NCBI GenBank assembly: GCA_023460575.1
Contig: JAEWPQ010000056.1
Location: forward strand, 8,216 to 72,215
From: Bacillota bacterium
GTDB taxonomy: Bacteria > Bacillota > Clostridia > Lachnospirales > Lachnospiraceae
DNA: 64,000 bases
Direction of reading: 5' to 3'
Shown: one piece after another, positions 25,865 to 34,317 of the stretch
Numbering within the stretch: position 1 is the stretch's first letter
How the letters are laid out: every line of letters begins with the position of its first letter
Notes under the pieces: generated by a model
The model's input: only the letters and a program-made list of their open reading frames with translations
Databases searched by the model: none
What the model was told of the DNA's origin: nothing
Position numbers and translations under genes: made by a program

Positions 25865-26704
25865 CTTATTTGTATGAAGGGAAAAGAAAGTTGTTTCTGC
25901 ATCAGTTGTCTCATCAGTCATTCCTGAACCGATGAAATTAATCAGCTCCTGCAATTTTTCAGGACTCTTCCCATAATCACGAACATCTCCGTCTACAGCA
26001 TGGTCTGCCCATTCCCGGCCACTGGTAAAACCAACTTCCTGGCTGCCATCTGTCAAAGTAACTTGAATTTCATCTGCATTTTCTATTAAAGCAAGTAAGA
26101 AAAGTGCGTTTGCCCGGAAGGTATTGGCATCGGTTGAGTTTTCCCTGTCGTATTTCGTGAGGTATTCTGTTGGAACTGAATATACAATTTCCACCTTACA
26201 TGGCTGCGATGAGGTTTGTAATTCAAAATGGTCATACTTCAAACCCATAGGAACTGGCAGCAATCCAATCAGGTTACCAACCGCGGAATTATCACCCACA
26301 TATTTCGTCCGGGTTTTCCACAAATTTTTCGTAGGGTATGCTGTATCTGGAATTCCTTTTGGCTGTAACTGGATTGTTGTGGCTTTTGTTCTTGTGGGAT
26401 AACTTTCCTGGATTTCCCCAAAAAAAAGCACTACATAATCACCTTCGGCGAAATTATCGATGGATATTTTTATTGGTTCACGATTGTTGTTCACTGTCTG
26501 AAGGTTTGCATTCTCCCAACTGACTATACAGTTATCACCAATGGGACTATTTGTGTCAATTCCCTTTACTGTCATAGTCTGGTCAACCTTGTCAATTTTA
26601 AGAATAGTTGCATTTACACCTGAGAATCCGTTTGGCATCTCCTTTGGACTTGTTGTTAAACCGATAATAACAATAACAACCGCTATTACTGCCGCTAAAA
26701 TCAC
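25847..26704 (-). CDS. C-terminal extracytoplasmic part of an M56/BlaR1-like sensor (separated by frameshift)
   Basis: The frame opens with GTG 26704 and at once encodes a membrane helix (ILAAVIAVVIVIIGLTTSP). About 250 exported residues follow, with a small beta domain containing ISIDNFAEGDYVVLFFGEI. It has no ribosome-binding site of its own and overlaps the end of the upstream M56 gene by 4 nt in another frame. In related genes the M56 domain, this last helix and the outer domain form a single protein, so this is probably its C-terminal half, shifted by a base lost in a G run. DNA for both parts is otherwise intact. Confidence 0.72.
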   Translation of the reverse strand: MILAAVIAVVIVIIGLTTSPKEMPNGFSGVNATILKIDKVDQTMTVKGIDTNSPIGDNCIVSWENANLQTVNNNREPIKISIDNFAEGDYVVLFFGEIQESYPTRTKATTIQLQPKGIPDTAYPTKNLWKTRTKYVGDNSAVGNLIGLLPVPMGLKYDHFELQTSSQPCKVEIVYSVPTEYLTKYDRENSTDANTFRANALFLLALIENADEIQVTLTDGSQEVGFTSGREWADHAVDGDVRDYGKSPEKLQELINFIGSGMTDETTDAETTFFSLHTNKSRAAI

Positions 26705-27573
26705 CCACCCCCGGGTTTTTTATAATTCAGCACATTTTTAACTCTGCCTTTTGTGTCGCCTTCACCAAAGGCAAGGGGTGTACTGCCCACAATTCTTCTG
26801 CCAGTTGCAAGGGTTAGCAGTGAGGCAGAATAATCCTTTTTCACATCATTACCCAGTCGCTTAATAACTGCTTCATCGCAGGACATCTCCATATCTTTTC
26901 CGCTGAGAAAAAATGCGGCCCATACAATAGGATTAAACCAATGAACGCAAAGAACCATAAAGCTTATGAGTTTGACAATATGGTCAAATCTTTTGATATG
27001 AGTCTGCTCATGAAGCAGGATATAGTTTTGTTCGGCACCGTTTAGAATAGAGGGAAGATAAATCCTGGGGCTAAAAATACCCATGACAAAGGCAGTGTCA
27101 ATTCTCGGTGAAATAAAAATATGATTCTGACACAGCGTAGCATCCTGCAATTGTTTTTTCAGGCGCAGAAGCGCAGTAAGATTATATACCAGCAAAACTG
27201 CAACACCCAATAACCAGATCTGACTGCAGATCAATATCTCGATCTGTAATGGATTTATGCTGGCTTGCGGTGTTGAAGCAGGAAGAATCACATTAACAGA
27301 ATGATTAATTATCCCAATACCAGTATCAATTTTTGGTACCTGCATATAGACGATATCTTGTGAGATTGGGTTTGCCTTTGTGGGTAAAAGACTAAACATG
27401 CTCTCAAATGAGAACGGGCAAATGAGGCGAAACAGAACCACCGGCCACAGCGCATAGGAGAATGCCTTTGGTGCTTTTTGCAAAAGAATTCTTACAATCA
27501 ATACAAAGGCAATTACAATACTTGCTGTGAAGCTCATATTTAATACTTGCAAAAATACCTTTTCTAACATCAC
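26701..27573 (-). CDS. M56 family metallopeptidase (BlaR1/MecR1-like sensor), N-terminal part
   Basis: The 290-residue protein has four membrane helices (about 8-30, 36-55, 105-125, 205-225). The gluzincin site HEQTH (near residue 188) sits between helices 3 and 4, with a downstream Glu/Asp in SCDEAVIKRLG completing the zinc site. It ends KNVLNYKKPGGG-stop where relatives continue into a further helix, supplied here by the next gene in another frame. BlaR1-type proteins sense an external signal and cleave the BlaI repressor. The blaI-like gene ends exactly at this start (1-nt overlap), so the pair is one operon. Confidence 0.88.
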   Translation of the reverse strand: MMLEKVFLQVLNMSFTASIVIAFVLIVRILLQKAPKAFSYALWPVVLFRLICPFSFESMFSLLPTKANPISQDIVYMQVPKIDTGIGIINHSVNVILPASTPQASINPLQIEILICSQIWLLGVAVLLVYNLTALLRLKKQLQDATLCQNHIFISPRIDTAFVMGIFSPRIYLPSILNGAEQNYILLHEQTHIKRFDHIVKLISFMVLCVHWFNPIVWAAFFLSGKDMEMSCDEAVIKRLGNDVKKDYSASLLTLATGRRIVGSTPLAFGEGDTKGRVKNVLNYKKPGGG

Positions 27574-27935
27574 TACTCCTCCTTATATTCATCAATCAGG
27601 TGTTGTATCTCCTCAATTTCTTTAGAATTCAGTTTTTTCCTTCTAGTAAATGCAGCCAAAAATTGTGGAAGCGAACCAGCGAAAGCATCGGACAAAAACT
27701 GCTCTCCCTGCGCAGCTCCAAACTCATCTTTGGACATCAGTGCAGTGACTGTTCCGTTATTATTTTCAAAAATCTTACGCTCACACAGTCGTTTTAGCAT
27801 GGTGTAAGTTGTAGTGCGCTTCCAGGCAAACTCTTTTTGGCATATTTCTGTGAGAGTACGGGAGCTGACAGGCTCATTTGCCCATATAATGCCGGCAAAT
27901 TTTTGCTCCATCTCACCCAATTTATATTGTTCCAT
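27573..27935 (-). CDS. BlaI/MecI/CopY family repressor
   Basis: The 120-residue protein has the Penicillinase_R winged helix (residues 4-70: LGEMEQKFAGIIWANEPVS, WKRTTTYTMLKRLCERKIF). A C-terminal dimerisation helix follows (LNSKEIEEIQHLIDEYKEE). It should repress its own operon and be inactivated when the M56 partner cleaves it. A perfect dyad lies 25 nt upstream of its start. No beta-lactamase gene is near, so the regulated response may be different or located elsewhere. Confidence 0.92.
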   Translation of the reverse strand: MEQYKLGEMEQKFAGIIWANEPVSSRTLTEICQKEFAWKRTTTYTMLKRLCERKIFENNNGTVTALMSKDEFGAAQGEQFLSDAFAGSLPQFLAAFTRRKKLNSKEIEEIQHLIDEYKEE

Positions 27936-27960
27936 TGATGAATCCTCCTGTCGAATAGAA

Positions 27961-27991
27961 TTAGACTAAAAACAGTCTAACACAGTTAGAC
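27961..27991 (-). promoter_or_regulatory. BlaI-type operator candidate
   Basis: TTAGACT-AAAAAC-AGTCTAA (27961-27980) is a perfect 7-bp inverted repeat. A further half-site GTTAGAC lies at 27985-27991. Both are directly upstream of the BlaI-like start. Confidence 0.7.
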
Positions 27992-28212
27992 AAAGAAATC
28001 AATAATTATTAATTTATTTTTGGTTTGTCTCATTAGATATTAGCGTTACATTTATTCCATATTTTTTTTCGTTTATGTTATAATTGTAATCGGACATTCG
28101 TGTAATACCCGTTTCAACATTTTATTCAAGCAATATAATTGAAAATAATAATCTTGATGAGATTGGGAATTACCAAATAGATGTTTTAATATAAAAAAGG
28201 GAGAAATACAAA

Positions 28213-29520
28213 TTGAATTTTTTTTCATCATGGTTTTATAATGAGGATTTCGCTCATAATATCGTCTTAACAATGTTGTATGGCTGGATTTTATATAAAT
28301 TATGTTTGGTAACATATAAGCGCATAAATAATACAACAGAAGAAAGAAAACATTATTATTTTCGCAAATTGTTCCTGCTATTATTGATTTATTTTATATT
28401 AGGTGAAATTATTTTTTTATTACTTAGAAAACAATTTTTTCTAAACTGGATTCCCAGTGGCTGGTTTATGCAAGACATCACCCTATATATTATTTATTCT
28501 GTTATGATTTTCAGCTGTCTATTATTTTTAATAAAACGGGTAAAGAAGATTTTAAAGAGAGAAAAGAATATAAAAGATACAATTTGGGGCATTATCTCAA
28601 TTCTTTTCTCGGAATTCCTGATCGGTTCGTTTGTACTGATTGCATTTAACGGTGCGCTAAGCAATGTCAGGGTTGAATTGGAATCCCCAACCATATTAGC
28701 GGGCGAAAGTAATAATGCATTAGTAATTAATAAAATGAGAATGGTGCTTCCAAACGGGGTAGAACATGGTATTACAACAAACATTGTTAAATTTACACTT
28801 GTTGCAGTAGACTTAAAGGATGGGAGTAAGTGCTGGACCCGTCTATCGGGGTGGCAGGAGTATATCGTAGGGGAAAGCACCAATGGACTTCTTATTTTGA
28901 ATAATAAAAAAAAGGTGCTCAATTTCATAAATCCTAAAACAGGGAAAATAGACATTACAGAAAAAGAATGGGTAGAAAAACTTCCAGAGTTAAAAGACAA
29001 TTTAAGTTATAATGAAAATGATTATTACCTTGCTTCAGAAAATGAATTATATTTATATGCATTAGACGGCAAATACTATAGAGTGGATATGGTTAACAAT
29101 GTAGTGTCAGAAAGTCCTGATTATAAGAATATATTATCCGAACGTTTCTACTTTTTTAACAACATAAGCGGGTTATCAAGTGATGAGTTACAGTCGGTGG
29201 AACAGGCATGCATCACTTATTATTCAGATTTGCTTGATATGAACATTTTGTGGGCAGATGGGAGTACAGCTCTCATTTCCTACCACCAAAAGAGAAACGA
29301 TGACAAAATAAGCGTTTCCATGGTTTCGTTAAACGAGCATTCCATAAAATGGACTACGCCAATTGAGTATAATTTTACTGGCATGATGAATCATTCTATT
29401 TCGATATCAAAGGATGATGACTGGTTTTATATCATTTCCAATGGAAACCTATATAAATTAAGTCAGGAAAACGGGAGTATGGAATATGTTTATCAATATC
29501 GCTGGAATAAATTAAAATAA
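28213..29520 (+). CDS. Membrane protein with beta-propeller-like outer domain
   Basis: The 435-residue ORF starts at TTG 28213, 10 nt after AGGGAG; no ATG is better placed. Four membrane helices lie in the first 150 residues (about 15-35, 53-72, 88-108, 120-146). The remaining 285 residues alternate short strands with Trp/Tyr-rich turns (DLKDGSKCWTRLSG, INPKTGKIDI, ENGSMEYVYQY), the pattern of PQQ-like propeller blades. It diverges from the BlaI operon. No enzymatic motif is seen and the family is not named; similar Lachnospiraceae proteins are annotated as hypothetical. Confidence 0.7.
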   Translation: MNFFSSWFYNEDFAHNIVLTMLYGWILYKLCLVTYKRINNTTEERKHYYFRKLFLLLLIYFILGEIIFLLLRKQFFLNWIPSGWFMQDITLYIIYSVMIFSCLLFLIKRVKKILKREKNIKDTIWGIISILFSEFLIGSFVLIAFNGALSNVRVELESPTILAGESNNALVINKMRMVLPNGVEHGITTNIVKFTLVAVDLKDGSKCWTRLSGWQEYIVGESTNGLLILNNKKKVLNFINPKTGKIDITEKEWVEKLPELKDNLSYNENDYYLASENELYLYALDGKYYRVDMVNNVVSESPDYKNILSERFYFFNNISGLSSDELQSVEQACITYYSDLLDMNILWADGSTALISYHQKRNDDKISVSMVSLNEHSIKWTTPIEYNFTGMMNHSISISKDDDWFYIISNGNLYKLSQENGSMEYVYQYRWNKLK

Positions 29521-29749
29521 AGTCTCTTCTGCCCTTGAATGACTGCATATTCATAGTTAAATTACATAAAACGGAATAATGCTGACTGTTATAGAAATAG
29601 GGGTAAACATAGAAAAAAATAGTAATTTTGACGTTTTTTAATAAAATTGAAAAACATTATGGAATAATTACATGATATATGATATATTTCATATTATTAG
29701 AATAAATGTAATATGTTTCTAATAAATTCAAAAATGGAGGATACAAAAG

Positions 29750-30037
29750 ATGTATTGTAAAAATTGTGCAAAAGAGATTGATGACAAAGCAACTGTATGT
29801 CCGCACTGCGGAGTTGCTCAAACTCCTCAGGTGGTTGATAATGGCGGTTTTGGGTGGGGACTTTTAGGCTGCTGCATTCCACTCGTCGGGTTAATTTTGT
29901 TCCTGGTTTGGAAAGACTCGAAGCCAAAGACTGCAAAAGCTGCAGGTTTAGGTGCTTTAATTAGTGTCATTTTAGGTGTTGTGGTATATGCATTAATGTT
30001 TGGACTTGGAATTATGGGTGCAATGGCGGGTTATTAA
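29750..30037 (+). CDS. Zinc-ribbon membrane protein
   Basis: The 95-residue protein begins with a zinc ribbon (CKNCAKEIDDKATVCPHCG, residues 3-21). A Gly-rich linker and two membrane helices follow (about 35-50, 64-92). Small zinc_ribbon_2 membrane proteins of this type are frequent in Clostridia and of unknown function. It has a GGAGG site and lies 14 nt before the DUF2085 gene, suggesting cotranscription. Confidence 0.82.
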   Translation: MYCKNCAKEIDDKATVCPHCGVAQTPQVVDNGGFGWGLLGCCIPLVGLILFLVWKDSKPKTAKAAGLGALISVILGVVVYALMFGLGIMGAMAGY

Positions 30038-30051
30038 ACCTTCCGGCTCGT

Positions 30052-30411
30052 ATGAGTAGTTTTTTTTATAGATGGCTTCCTATATTTTTTGGCTGCCATT
30101 GCAGGGCGGAACGTTCATTTTTTCTGAATGGAAGACAGTTTCCTATTTGTGCACGATGTACCGGCGAATTGGTGGGGATCTTAATTTTAGGAATGACCTA
30201 TGGTATATATCACCCACAATTATTATATGCCGTACTATTTTTGATTCCCATGATTATTGATGGTGGGATTCAATTATTAACTGCATACGAAAGCACCAAT
30301 ATCAGGAGATTCCTGACTGGTTTATTTTTTGGGTATGGTCTCTTTTATCTATTTGTAACAAGTATGATTGCTACATATTGGTACGGATATCATTTCGCAA
30401 AAATGCTTTGA
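30052..30411 (+). CDS. DUF2085 membrane protein
   Basis: The 119-residue protein carries FFGCHCRAERSFFLNGRQFP and ICARCTGELVG, the paired-Cys signature of DUF2085. Three membrane helices follow. The Cys pairs resemble a metal or redox site at the membrane face. Role unknown. It is likely translated with the zinc-ribbon gene just upstream. Confidence 0.82.
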   Translation: MSSFFYRWLPIFFGCHCRAERSFFLNGRQFPICARCTGELVGILILGMTYGIYHPQLLYAVLFLIPMIIDGGIQLLTAYESTNIRRFLTGLFFGYGLFYLFVTSMIATYWYGYHFAKML

Positions 30412-30489
30412 AACAGATCCTTAACATAATATCCTGTATCCATATCAGGGAAAATAAAAAAGGCAGGGACGGATACGAAAACGATAAGG

Positions 30490-30670
30490 CATGATTTGCT
30501 GGAAAGTTATGTTTCAGCAGATTATATACGTTACCACATTGTATCAGTGTTCTGACCTGTCTTTTTAATCGTTTCCAAAGTCTGTAAACGGTTGTCATAT
30601 CCAAACCAATGATCTTCTGTATTGGTTTTCTGTTAATATTCTTAGTTCGTATAAAAATTTGGTTCTTTTA
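30490..30670 (-). pseudogene. Possible transposase/integrase HTH remnant
   Basis: On the minus strand, RKPIQKIIGLDMTTVYRLW followed by KRLKRQVRTLIQ reads as a helix-turn-helix of transposase or DUF6431 type. It has no start or flanking domains. Short and unsupported beyond motif shape. Confidence 0.3.
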
Positions 30671-30730
30671 AAAATATCCCCCACAGCAACAACATTCACT
30701 CCGTTATTATGAAAGAAAATGAAGCGTCTA

Positions 30731-30739
30731 TGATATAAT
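30731..30739 (+). promoter_or_regulatory. Extended -10 promoter for the GNAT/MFS genes
   Basis: TGATATAAT is an extended -10 (TGnTATAAT) 46 nt before the GNAT start. No clear -35 is seen, as is common with this class. Confidence 0.6.
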
Positions 30740-30784
30740 GGTATAAAGTTAAAATATACATATAAACCGGAAGGAGAATTTTTT

Positions 30785-31723
30785 ATGGAAAAAACCATAG
30801 AGGAACCCTCTATTAGGCTGAAAGGCAGTATCAATCGCAAAGATTATGAATCAATACAGAATCTTGAGGCACAATGTACACAAAACGATTTAATCACTCT
30901 GAAACTTGAACTTGACTATAAACTGAGTGATGCTGAAAACAGCACGTCTGAAAATGGCAATTCCGATATAAATGAATTCATGTACTTTGATGGCGGGGAA
31001 TTAATCGGATATGTGGGAATATGCTGTTTTGGAGGCATATCACAGCCGTTGGAGATTACCGGAATGGTACACCCACTTTATCGGCGTCAGGGAATTTTTA
31101 CAAAACTGTATGAATTGGTTATGGTGGAATGCAGGAGAAGAAACGCAGACTGTATACTTGCTTTGTGTGATAAGAAGTCTGTTTCTGGCCAGAAGTTTTT
31201 AGAAAAGGCGGGTGCTGTCTATCAATATTCTGAGTTTGAGATGTATCTGAACAATGAAATTTATGAAGCAATGGAAAAGCAGGCACCCTCTGGCATCACG
31301 TTTCGAAAAGCGACCAATGCAGATGCTTTAGAGATAGCCAGGCAAAACTCAATTTATTTTGGCGACGATCCAGTGGAAGAGAATGAGGATACTGTAAATG
31401 GTGATATTCTTCTGCCGGAAGAGGAAGAAAAACGGGGTATGACGATCTATATTGCAGAAAAAGATGACAGGATAATCGGGAAGGTGAACTTACAGATGTC
31501 TGAGGGGGGAACCGGAGGAATCTATGGACTGGGCGTTCTGCCGGAGGAGCGCAAAAAAGGATTTGGAAGAGCTGTACTGACTCATGCAGTAGAAAAATTA
31601 AAAGATGCAAACGCGGCAAACATTATGCTTCAGGTTGCGGCCGAAAATGCTACAGCTCTCAGCCTTTACAAATCCTGTGGATTTCAGGAAACTTCGGTTA
31701 TGGACTATTTTGAGTTAAAGTAA
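30785..31723 (+). CDS. Tandem-domain GNAT acetyltransferase
   Basis: The 312-residue protein holds two GNAT folds. In the N-terminal domain (about 10-160) MVHPLYRRQGIFTKLYE is an acetyl-CoA loop (R/QxxGxG/A type). In the C-terminal domain (about 172-312) GVLPEERKKGFGRAVLTHAV is a second, canonical loop, and NATALSLYKSCGF is the usual strand-helix near the end. The tandem form resembles mycothiol- or aminoglycoside-type fused GNATs, but no substrate can be assigned. It is followed 22 nt later by an MFS transporter gene, perhaps one transcript. Confidence 0.9.
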   Translation: MEKTIEEPSIRLKGSINRKDYESIQNLEAQCTQNDLITLKLELDYKLSDAENSTSENGNSDINEFMYFDGGELIGYVGICCFGGISQPLEITGMVHPLYRRQGIFTKLYELVMVECRRRNADCILALCDKKSVSGQKFLEKAGAVYQYSEFEMYLNNEIYEAMEKQAPSGITFRKATNADALEIARQNSIYFGDDPVEENEDTVNGDILLPEEEEKRGMTIYIAEKDDRIIGKVNLQMSEGGTGGIYGLGVLPEERKKGFGRAVLTHAVEKLKDANAANIMLQVAAENATALSLYKSCGFQETSVMDYFELK

Positions 31724-31745
31724 ATAACTTTAAATGGAGAATCAA

Positions 31746-33056
31746 GTGAATATTACACAAAAATTAAAAGTTCTGTGGAAACATCCATTAATTGAATTAT
31801 TAAAACATAACAAGGGAAATCCTAGAACACTGATTTTAATGGAGCCTCTCTGGGGAATTCCGTATAATCTGATTGCACCTTTTGCTACCCTGTATATGTA
31901 TACCCAGGGGATAACGGACGTTCAGATCGGGTTAATTCTGTCTGTTTCTATGGTGGTTCAGGTGCTTTTTTCCTTCTTCGGAGGGATCATTACCGATAAG
32001 CTGGGGCGCAAATTCACAACCATGATGGGGGATTTCTTTGGCTGGAGTGTTGCCTGTCTTATATGGGCTGTTTCGGATAACTTCTGGTTTTTTTTAACCG
32101 CAGTTTTATTTAACAGCTTTGAGCAGATAAACCAGACGGCATGGTACTGCCTGCTGATTGAAGATGCTGACTCCAAAGATTTAATAGGAATCTATACCTG
32201 GGTGAACATAGGCGGGCTGATTGCAATCTTTTTTGCACCAATTTCAGGATTGTTAATTAATTCCTTCACTGTAGTTCCGGTTATCCGCGTTTTATATTTT
32301 GTTTTTGCTCTCAATATGCTGATTAAGGTGATTGTTACGTTTCGGTATTGCGGTGAAACCCGGCAGGGAAAGATTCGTATATCTGAAACAAAAGATACCT
32401 CTTTTTTAAAGATGCTATTTGAATACAAGGATTTAATCCCCAAGGTGCTGATGAATAAAGAAATTATGAAAGTGTTGATTGTCTCTGTGATATTACATAT
32501 AGCAAACCTTGTCAGTACCAGCTTCTTCAGTCTGTTTGTTACACAAAGGCTGGGCATAGAAAACCGATTTCTTGCTTTCTTTCCGATTCTGAATGCGGCT
32601 GTAATGCTGTTTTTTATGATTGGAATACAACACCGTTTGGAATCCGTGAAATTTCGAATACCTATGTGGATCGGCCTGGTGTTATATGCTGCGTGCTCCA
32701 TTCTTCTCATACTGACCCCCTTCCGCAGTATGGCGTTTATTATTATTTATGTCTTTGTTGGAGCGGTAGCCAGTGCCCTTGTAATGCCTCGTAAAGACGC
32801 CCTGCTTCAGTTGAACATTAATCCCAAAGAACGGGCTCGCATTAATGCTTTGATTATGTCCTTTACCATTGCTTTTGCATCGCCTTTTGGATACTTTGCC
32901 GGTTGGCTGTCAAGCATCGACCGCCGTCTCCCATTTGTATTTACATTTTCAATTTATATCATAGCAATTATTATTGTTGGACGAATCCGTGATCCTGAAT
33001 TTGCTGATGTTAATGAGGCAGCTGATGAGTGGAATACGGACTGTGCAGGCAGTTAA
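31746..33056 (+). CDS. MFS transporter
   Basis: I chose GTG 31746 (TGGAGA five bases upstream); an ATG at 31734 has no ribosome-binding site. The 436-residue protein has twelve predicted helices. The loop 2-3 motif GGIITDKLGRKFTTMMGD is the MFS motif A. The midpoint cytoplasmic loop is at about residues 195-225. It lacks diagnostic substrate motifs. A terminator follows at 33089. Confidence 0.9.
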   Translation: MNITQKLKVLWKHPLIELLKHNKGNPRTLILMEPLWGIPYNLIAPFATLYMYTQGITDVQIGLILSVSMVVQVLFSFFGGIITDKLGRKFTTMMGDFFGWSVACLIWAVSDNFWFFLTAVLFNSFEQINQTAWYCLLIEDADSKDLIGIYTWVNIGGLIAIFFAPISGLLINSFTVVPVIRVLYFVFALNMLIKVIVTFRYCGETRQGKIRISETKDTSFLKMLFEYKDLIPKVLMNKEIMKVLIVSVILHIANLVSTSFFSLFVTQRLGIENRFLAFFPILNAAVMLFFMIGIQHRLESVKFRIPMWIGLVLYAACSILLILTPFRSMAFIIIYVFVGAVASALVMPRKDALLQLNINPKERARINALIMSFTIAFASPFGYFAGWLSSIDRRLPFVFTFSIYIIAIIIVGRIRDPEFADVNEAADEWNTDCAGS

Positions 33057-33088
33057 AATTGATAATTGTGCATTTACCATAGTAAAAA

Positions 33089-33127
33089 CGGCGGTCTGTA
33101 ATTTTACGATTACAGGACGCCGATTTT
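33089..33127 (+). terminator. Terminator after the MFS gene
   Basis: CGGCGGTCTGTAAT (33089-33102) pairs with ATTACAGGACGCCG (33109-33122) with two mismatches, followed by ATTTTT. Confidence 0.8.
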
Positions 33128-33250
33128 TCTTTAACCAGATACAATACTTCTATTTCATAACAATAAAGGATGCAGGTAAGACATCTACGGGCAAGAAATC
33201 ACAGGAAATCTTTTCAACTATCAGTTATTCTTATATCGGAGGTGGCGTGA

Positions 33251-34195
33251 ATGAATGCAGAGATACTAAAACATTACCTGGAAACAGGTACATATACTTA
33301 TGCGGGGTATTACAAAGAATATTATAAAAGCTTGCCGGATGATATAACACAATTGGGCAGTCTGATATGCAGCCAGGTGATTCACCGGGTTACGTTAAGA
33401 GATGGTAATAAAAATGCAAACCACGACTTGATATATGGAGATATGACTCTTTTTCCATGGTACAGGATGCGGTGCGAAGATGATATATTGCTGACTTCTA
33501 ATGCGATGACAGCTGAACTGCTGCGGCTCGATGAGAAGGGATTTACCTGGCACAGAAGGGTTGAGGATAAAATTGTTGTATGCTGCAGATATGTCTCAGT
33601 TCTTATGAGTGCAATTCTTAAAGCAAAAGGAATCCCATGCAGGTCTCGTGCGGGTTTTGCACCATATCTCATAAAAGATGAAAGCTGGGATCACTGGATT
33701 AATCAGTATTGGGACTATAAGTGTAAACGTTGGATTACATTTGATGCAGATGCTTTCTTTAATAAAAACGAGCTTGGATTTGACCAGTATGATATACCTG
33801 AAAATAAGTTTGACTGGCCCGCACAAGTGTGGTTACAGATTCGGGATGGATCTATTGACGGTAAGCGGTTTATTTTTGCAGATGCAGATAGGACGAATTC
33901 GCTGAAAGCTGTATTAAGATATTTGTTCTATGATTTTCATGCAATCATGAATAATGAACTGACCTTTTCATTTCAGCCATGGTTTTTCGATAACAAATTT
34001 GAACAGTTAAGCAGGCAGGATTTTCTGGAGATTGATGAATTAGCAAAACTGATGCTTGATGTTGATGGTAACTTTAAGGAATTAGTTTATTTATGGAATA
34101 CAAAGAAAAAATACCGGATTATCAATAGCCCGCTTTTAGGTGATGCTGATAATGAAACGCTTGCTGAATGCTTAGGGGAGAAGTTAACCACTTAG
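33251..34195 (+). CDS. Transglutaminase-like cysteine protease-fold protein
   Basis: The 314-residue protein contains a transglutaminase core: Cys in VVCCRYVSVLMSAILKAKGI (near residue 118), His in DHWINQYW (near 142) and Asp in RWITFDAD (near 155), in the correct order and spacing. The N-terminal third and C-terminal 130 residues are helical and not assigned. There is no signal peptide. Cytoplasmic members may act as peptidases or in cofactor chemistry. Start ATG 33251 follows GGAGGTGGC. Confidence 0.85.
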   Translation: MNAEILKHYLETGTYTYAGYYKEYYKSLPDDITQLGSLICSQVIHRVTLRDGNKNANHDLIYGDMTLFPWYRMRCEDDILLTSNAMTAELLRLDEKGFTWHRRVEDKIVVCCRYVSVLMSAILKAKGIPCRSRAGFAPYLIKDESWDHWINQYWDYKCKRWITFDADAFFNKNELGFDQYDIPENKFDWPAQVWLQIRDGSIDGKRFIFADADRTNSLKAVLRYLFYDFHAIMNNELTFSFQPWFFDNKFEQLSRQDFLEIDELAKLMLDVDGNFKELVYLWNTKKKYRIINSPLLGDADNETLAECLGEKLTT

Positions 34196-34317
34196 ATATT
34201 GCAGCTGATCCGGCGGAAATGAAATAACTGAAACTTCGCACATGATTCTGTTTTCTTACATATAATGTCAGGAAAATACGGCGGGCAATGCCGGGTATAA
34301 GTATTAAGGAAGAAGTC

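Larger units (their letters stand above)
30412..30784. other. Intergenic stretch before the GNAT gene
   Basis: No intact gene. It contains a minus-strand HTH-like remnant (about 30490-30670) and an extended -10 promoter at 30731-30739. Confidence 0.5.

Noticed and set aside
32974..33327. Plus-strand ORF across the MFS terminator
   Set aside because: It overlaps the MFS 3' end, a terminator hairpin and the next gene start; a shadow frame.
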